This document shows, one piece after another, positions 59,121 through 64,000 of a DNA stretch of 64,000 nucleotides. This DNA is from Chaetorhynchus papuensis (taxonomy: Eukaryota > Chordata > Aves > Passeriformes > Rhipiduridae). Below the pieces are notes generated by a model, which did no database searches, was not told the DNA's origin, and was given only the letters and a program-made list of their open reading frames with translations. The stretch lies in NCBI GenBank assembly GCA_013396525.1, contig VWYX01000121.1, positions 94,881 to 158,880 of the forward strand, read 5' to 3'. The stretch's first letter is position 1, and each line of letters opens with the position of its first letter. Position numbers and translations under genes: made by a program.

Positions 59121-60170
59121 ATGCTCATCAACCTAATTTTTCCTTCCTTCTCTCTCCTCTTTGCTCACGGGCTTTCAGCTCTCCTTCGCCATATCCCCCT
59201 GCTTCTGTTAGCATTGCTCCTTTGTGCCTCATGTTGTTTCTCCTCTCAGCGTGGCCTGCTGATGGGCCGTCGTGCTGAGCAGAGGGGCTGGAGCAGGGAA
59301 GAGTCCTGCCAGCGCTGGAAGAGGCGATGCTGTGCCTCCATTCAATGCCACACTTATGTTCACTGATTATCAAGAGGTGCTGGATCCAGCTGAGCCACTT
59401 CAGCTTGGTGTGACAGCATATCAGCAGGGTAAGGAGGGAGCCCCAGGCCCTGGCACACACTGAGTCATGAGAGCATCCCACAGCAGACATGGGCTTGCTT
59501 TCCCTCTGGCCAGCGGGGACTCGATCCCTCTCGTGTCTGTCTGGTGAAACTCTTTTGTAACAATGTGTTTGTACTGCATTACTCATCCACCTGGTAGCAC
59601 ACAAGAGACACAGCTAAGGATTTGATCTCCTATATTAGTTCCTTGGGTGCTCTCCAAAACACATCTGCTTAGGCTCTTGGTTGAGAACATCAGCCTGCAG
59701 CCAGCATGCCCTGTTCTGCTGAGGGCTGGAGCATTTCAGTGTACTTTGGGGTGCTGCACCAGCTGCAGTGTCTCAGCTGGGAGACTGCCTTGTTAAGCTG
59801 CTGTCACCTTGCTTACCTTTGGCTGTGGCTCTCCAGCCTCGAGAGAGATGGTGGTTTGCATTACCTGTTTCCATCAGCAGTTTGTGGCCACAAAGAGGGC
59901 ATTTGCCATGGGGTTGGCTTTACTGTGCTGCCACAGTCGCCTGCAAGGATGACAGTTCTGTGCTGGGCTTTCAGTCGCTCGCATCCTTTGTACCCCATTT
60001 GTATGACACTTTGGCATCTTGATTGTTCCATGGGTTTGTGTAGCATTTATATTCCCTCCCAAAATTCAAAAGCAGGTGGGTTTTATCCTATTGAGATAGA
60101 ATTGTCATTTGAATTTTTTGGGATGATATCAATATTTTCCCAGAAAGGAAGTAATTTGTTGTAACTTACT
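59121..60170. other. Overlapping long frames, not recognised
   Basis: A minus frame of 158 codons (59128-59604) and a plus frame of 152 codons (59706-60164) are among the longest in the window outside CR1. The minus product is Arg/Ser/His rich. The plus product is Leu/Ser/Cys/Trp rich. Neither shows a domain, and codon use is not gene-like. I treat both as chance frames in a GC-richer patch. Confidence 0.35.
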
Positions 60171-63100
60171 GCTTAGGTTGGTTGATCTTTGAATGTTTAC
60201 TGCCAGGCAGATGTACATCGTTTGTCCTACTGCTGATGATGTTCCAAACCTTGTCTCAGCATTTCTGGAGACTACTGCAGAATCCCATGATGGTCAGAAT
60301 TCCTGTTTGGATAATAATCTATCAAATAGTTTCCTACATTTGTGTTCTTTGTATATTGTCTTCATAGTATGTTGTACACTTCCCTAGACAGCCTCAAACC
60401 TTTATTGAGAGGCATGTCCTTAGCCTCTGCATCCTTTCCTCTATGATTGCTTTTGCTGTGATTGGTTCAAAGTATTTCACAAAGTCCATCTTTTGGGATG
60501 TGGGTGTCTCTGACAGTAACTTCAAAGAAACAGTAGAAAAGTCAGAGGACTGATACTGAATGAACATCTTTTCTTTGAATTAGTAAATGCAAATTTTAAG
60601 CCTCCGAGTGTTCCAAAGGATTAGGAGAACTATGACAGAAATGTAAAAAACAGTGCAAAGGAAAAATGGCAGTCTCTTTTCTTGCATGGAAACTTCCTAT
60701 TTCATCACAGAATCTGTTATGTTTGTCTTGCAAAGTCCTGTCTTAGTTTCCAATCCAAATCTATTTCAGTAGATTTTTCTGGGCTGGGCATATAGATTAA
60801 GAATCATTGGTAATACAAGGAGTTTGTCTCTTATTCTCACCTCAGGTAATGATACTGTTTGTTTTAATGCACTCTTTCTGTGACTGGTGAGATGCCATTT
60901 TTATTTACAGGTGATTCTGTGAAATATTTTGTTGGTGCAACAGAGAGGTCCCAGCTTGTGCCCAGGTAATCCCCTGACTGCCAGCCACGCTGGGGGAAGC
61001 AGGAGGTCAGATCCGATGCTGCAAGGGCTGCAGGGTCAGGTGTGCCCAGCCCTGCCAAAGAGTGAGTGGGGCAGGAGCTGTTAGAGATGAGCAGAGTAAA
61101 TGGACTTGGTTGGCAGTAAAGCTGAAATGCGTCTGAGTCAGTTGGACTCTCGAAGGGGCCAGCTCGGATGGGAGAGCGTGAGTGTGCAATTCTTCCAGGC
61201 ACAATGGTACAATTTCCTTCTGGGGATGACTGCCAGTGCCTAGAGAGAGCAAGGAACAGCTCTTCTTGGCTCCTGATGAGCCTGCTCAGTGTGGGATTTC
61301 CAGGTCAGAGGTTCTCTGCAACCTCCCTTATGTTCCCAGGAGAAGCCATTTACCCTTCCCATGAGTCCTGTTTTAACAGTGGTCATTTTTAAAGAACTCT
61401 ATAACAAAATACATGTGCTTGTCCATTTATGTTCCTGTATTGTATGAATTTATGGTCATCTTGATCTCTGCTTATGTCTGTTTGGGAGTTTAGGCATTAG
61501 GCTGGGTGCTTGCTACCCTTGACCTGAAAGATGCCAAGTGGGTAGGCATGCTTTGAACTCATTCCCCAAATCAGCTTCATTTTTGCACTCATGCTGAGTG
61601 TACTGGTGGCTGTTCTTCACATGCAAAAGCCCTGCACATAACAACATTGAACCAAAACTAAGTACCATTGTAATTTGGGCTTCAGGTATATCCACTTTTA
61701 TGTACTGTAATTACTTCGTAAGTTCTTATCTCAGTAACTTTATTCAAAAATTATCTTGGCATCTTTTTTGCTACAGGTTTTGGGCTGCAAAAAACTCTGC
61801 TGGAGGCTCTTTCATCAGATTCAGCATTATGACATGAATTTTTGTGGACATTAATAGTTTTTCAGCTGTAGGATTTTCCTTCTGATGATACGGTATTCCG
61901 ATGTTGAATTTCTGCAGTGCATACCTTTATACATGTCCTGGAAGAGCCTTTTTCCCTTTCAGTATTACTGATTTTTATTTTTCTATTTGTTTGGCTTAAC
62001 TTTTATTTTTTTTTCCTAGCACTGCAAGTAGAAAATGGTGTCTATCTCATCTTCAGCTTGCGCTAATTTTTTTCTTCACATGCTGTGACTCTCTTTCTGC
62101 TGGAGCACTGATTTGTCATGGTAAATTATACATAGCTCAGTGTCATGTGGATTTCTGTGCTTTATGTTGCATCCTCCACTATTTTCCTTAGTCTAGCACC
62201 TTTCATCAAACACATTTCTTTCTTCAGCAGCTCAAAAAAAAAAAAACCAAAAAAAAGAGAAGAGTAAATAACCTTCTGCTATTCCCTTAGCTGCTTTGTT
62301 GCAAACCCTACAGAAGTTTTTGCAGTCTATGCAAACTGCTGTTTATCCAGAGTAGGATATGCTGAGGGATACCACAAATCGGTTCTCAATGAGAAGTGGG
62401 AATTTGAGGAGCACTGTTACAGTCTCTTTTTGACTCTTCACCCTGGCCATATTTCTCAGTTGCTCTCTGAGCTTTTTGTGGTGTGATTGCTGTTTTTTGG
62501 TATGATTTATTTTGTCTCTGGGCTGGTGAGCTGCGGGCTGCTCGGGTGGCCTGATGCCACTCAAGCCTGGTGTGGTGGGACAGAGCTGCTCACAGGGCTG
62601 CTCCTCACAAGAGCTCTGCCTGTGCCATGCTGTGTAAAGGAGCCCACGTTGTGTTGAGCAAATGGGGAAATAATCTTCTCATTGCCATTGAGATGAAATT
62701 GCTTGAAGGGAAATTTGCTGTTGGAAAAGGATGTATGAGGTAGGAAATCATCTTGGTCCGGGTGTGGGAAATGCCCTTCTTTGGTAGGTAAGCCAACCTT
62801 TTGTCAGGCCAAGGGAGGAGCCAAGCCCATCTCTGCTGGTGTAGGTACACGGTAAGAGAGGCTCATGAAGAGCGTTGCTGTAGCCCTGTGACACCGGAGT
62901 GGCTCTGGGTATGATCCCACAGGTTGTTGCAAATGCCACTTCCTGAGCCCTTGCTGCTGCACGGGGGAGAGAGGCTCCTGGTCCTTTCCTGCCCTAACCT
63001 CAAACTAGGGGGGCAAAGGGGATGGGGAAGAGGAGGCTGTGCCCATTTCAAGAGAGATGAAGCTCCACCTCCAGGAAAGCCGAGTGGCTGAAGAGAGAAA

Positions 63101-64000
63101 TGACATTCCTGCTGAGTTACACCAGCCCTTCACACCTTCCTCCACCTGTCCCCTGACTGCAAAATAGCCACTTCAAAGGCTATTTTATACATGAACTAAT
63201 TGAACAGATGAGCTGAAGAAATTAATTTTTTGTGGACTTCCTAGCTCCAAATTATAATTGCTGTCTTGTAACCGAGGAATTCTTACAGTGACAGAGTGAG
63301 GAGCAGATAAATGCCAACTAAACAGTATGTACATGTCTCTAGTTTATCACAGTAGGACAAAACACGAAGTAGGAGCTGCATATCAAAAAGCTGTAGCACC
63401 ATGGCGAAAAGTCTCCTGATTTACTTTAAAGTGAGGGCATAAGCTTTGGTTCTAACTCTCAGAAGGGGGTGCTATTACCTCATCTGATTTCTTTGTATTT
63501 TATAAGTATATCTATACGGTTTGCATGCACATGTATGTATATGTAAACCCACTGTAGTTTTAAAAGCAGACTAAAACATTTATTTCCCTTTGCCCACTGC
63601 TTTAGTGCACGGTTTTTATGAACAATGATAACAAAGTTGCTGCTTTTTTTTTAGTTACTCACTAGTGCAGCATGCAAAAATTTACTTTTATTTCCAGCAA
63701 TATGGGATTCTTTTGAAAAGTATGAGAAGCCTTGAAAATGGAAAACCAGTGGAACAAAGGGAAGAAAAGGCACAAAAAACTGGTGTCTTTATTTTATGTT
63801 GCACAGTGCATAGAAAAATTTACTGTCTTGTGCAAGAAGCAAGAATAACATACTCATACTGTGTATGAAAAACACTGAGTTGAAATCAGTATGTTTTACT
63901 ATGCTAAAATATGATGGTTTAGATTAAGAAATCCGCTAATTTAAAAAGTCTAGATATTGTTGCAGTATTTCCACTATTTTTTATCTCCTGAAATTCATTG
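60171..64000. other. Unannotated sequence to the window end
   Basis: No gene or mobile element is recognised. An A-rich tract lies at 62234-62256. Frames are at most 112 codons and none has a visible domain. Confidence 0.4.

Noticed and set aside
59128..59604. 158-codon minus-strand frame
   Set aside because: No domain, and composition like shuffled DNA. Overlapping frames on the other strand are equally open.
59706..60164. 152-codon plus-strand frame with hydrophobic stretches
   Set aside because: No recognisable domain, upstream promoter or exon structure. Probably chance in GC-richer DNA.

Overview
This window is vertebrate nuclear DNA and almost certainly avian. The diagnostic signal is about a dozen 5'-truncated CR1 (chicken repeat 1) LINE fragments in both orientations, several ending in the avian CR1 3' signature (attctgtgat-like). 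There are also three LTRs of types I associate with songbird endogenous retroviruses, two of them related. A passerine is my best guess, but this rests on remembered LTR style and not on an alignment. There is no bacterial-style gene organisation and no tRNA, rRNA or CRISPR array. Two assembly gaps are present: 124 N at 13151-13274 inside a (TTCCC)n microsatellite, and 990 N at 44377-45366 inside or beside a CR1 copy.

No intact protein-coding gene is recognisable. Open frames are short (mostly under 130 codons, longest real one 174) and look like chance frames or repeat-derived frames. The 174-codon frame at 41813-42337 is the C-terminal part of CR1 ORF2. The window reads as intergenic or deep-intronic DNA, perhaps part of a gene desert.

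Layout. 1-93: end of a 45-bp tandem repeat. 1968-2070: CR1 tail (+). 2765-3625: old solo-LTR-like element (-). 4118-4150: perfect hairpin. 5755-6195: old CR1 reverse-transcriptase-region fragment (-). 7141-7660: complex, repeat-free sequence next to a small CpG-rich patch. 9204-9440: CR1 (-). 13116-13309: pyrimidine microsatellite with gap. 19079-19128: (CA)n. 20520-20885: best candidate conserved regulatory block. 21931-22090: CR1 (-). 31960-32710: further candidate regulatory blocks. 34440-35534: solo ERVL-like LTR (-) with perfect 5-bp target-site duplications. 38545-39245: ancient CR1 (-). 41830-42418: young CR1 (+). 44113-44376 and 45470-45570: CR1 pieces (-) on either side of the large gap. 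46369-46856: a different LTR (+). 48405-49040: ancient CR1 (+). 49370-52975: several candidate regulatory blocks. 54000-55200: a decayed minus-strand protein-coding relic that I cannot name. 55352-55510: CR1 (-). 55511-64000: nothing recognised.

The two most unusual items are the relic at 54000-55200 and the repeat-free, homeobox-motif-like blocks. All calls come from reading the sequence and remembered family features. No alignment was run, so element boundaries are approximate unless stated.
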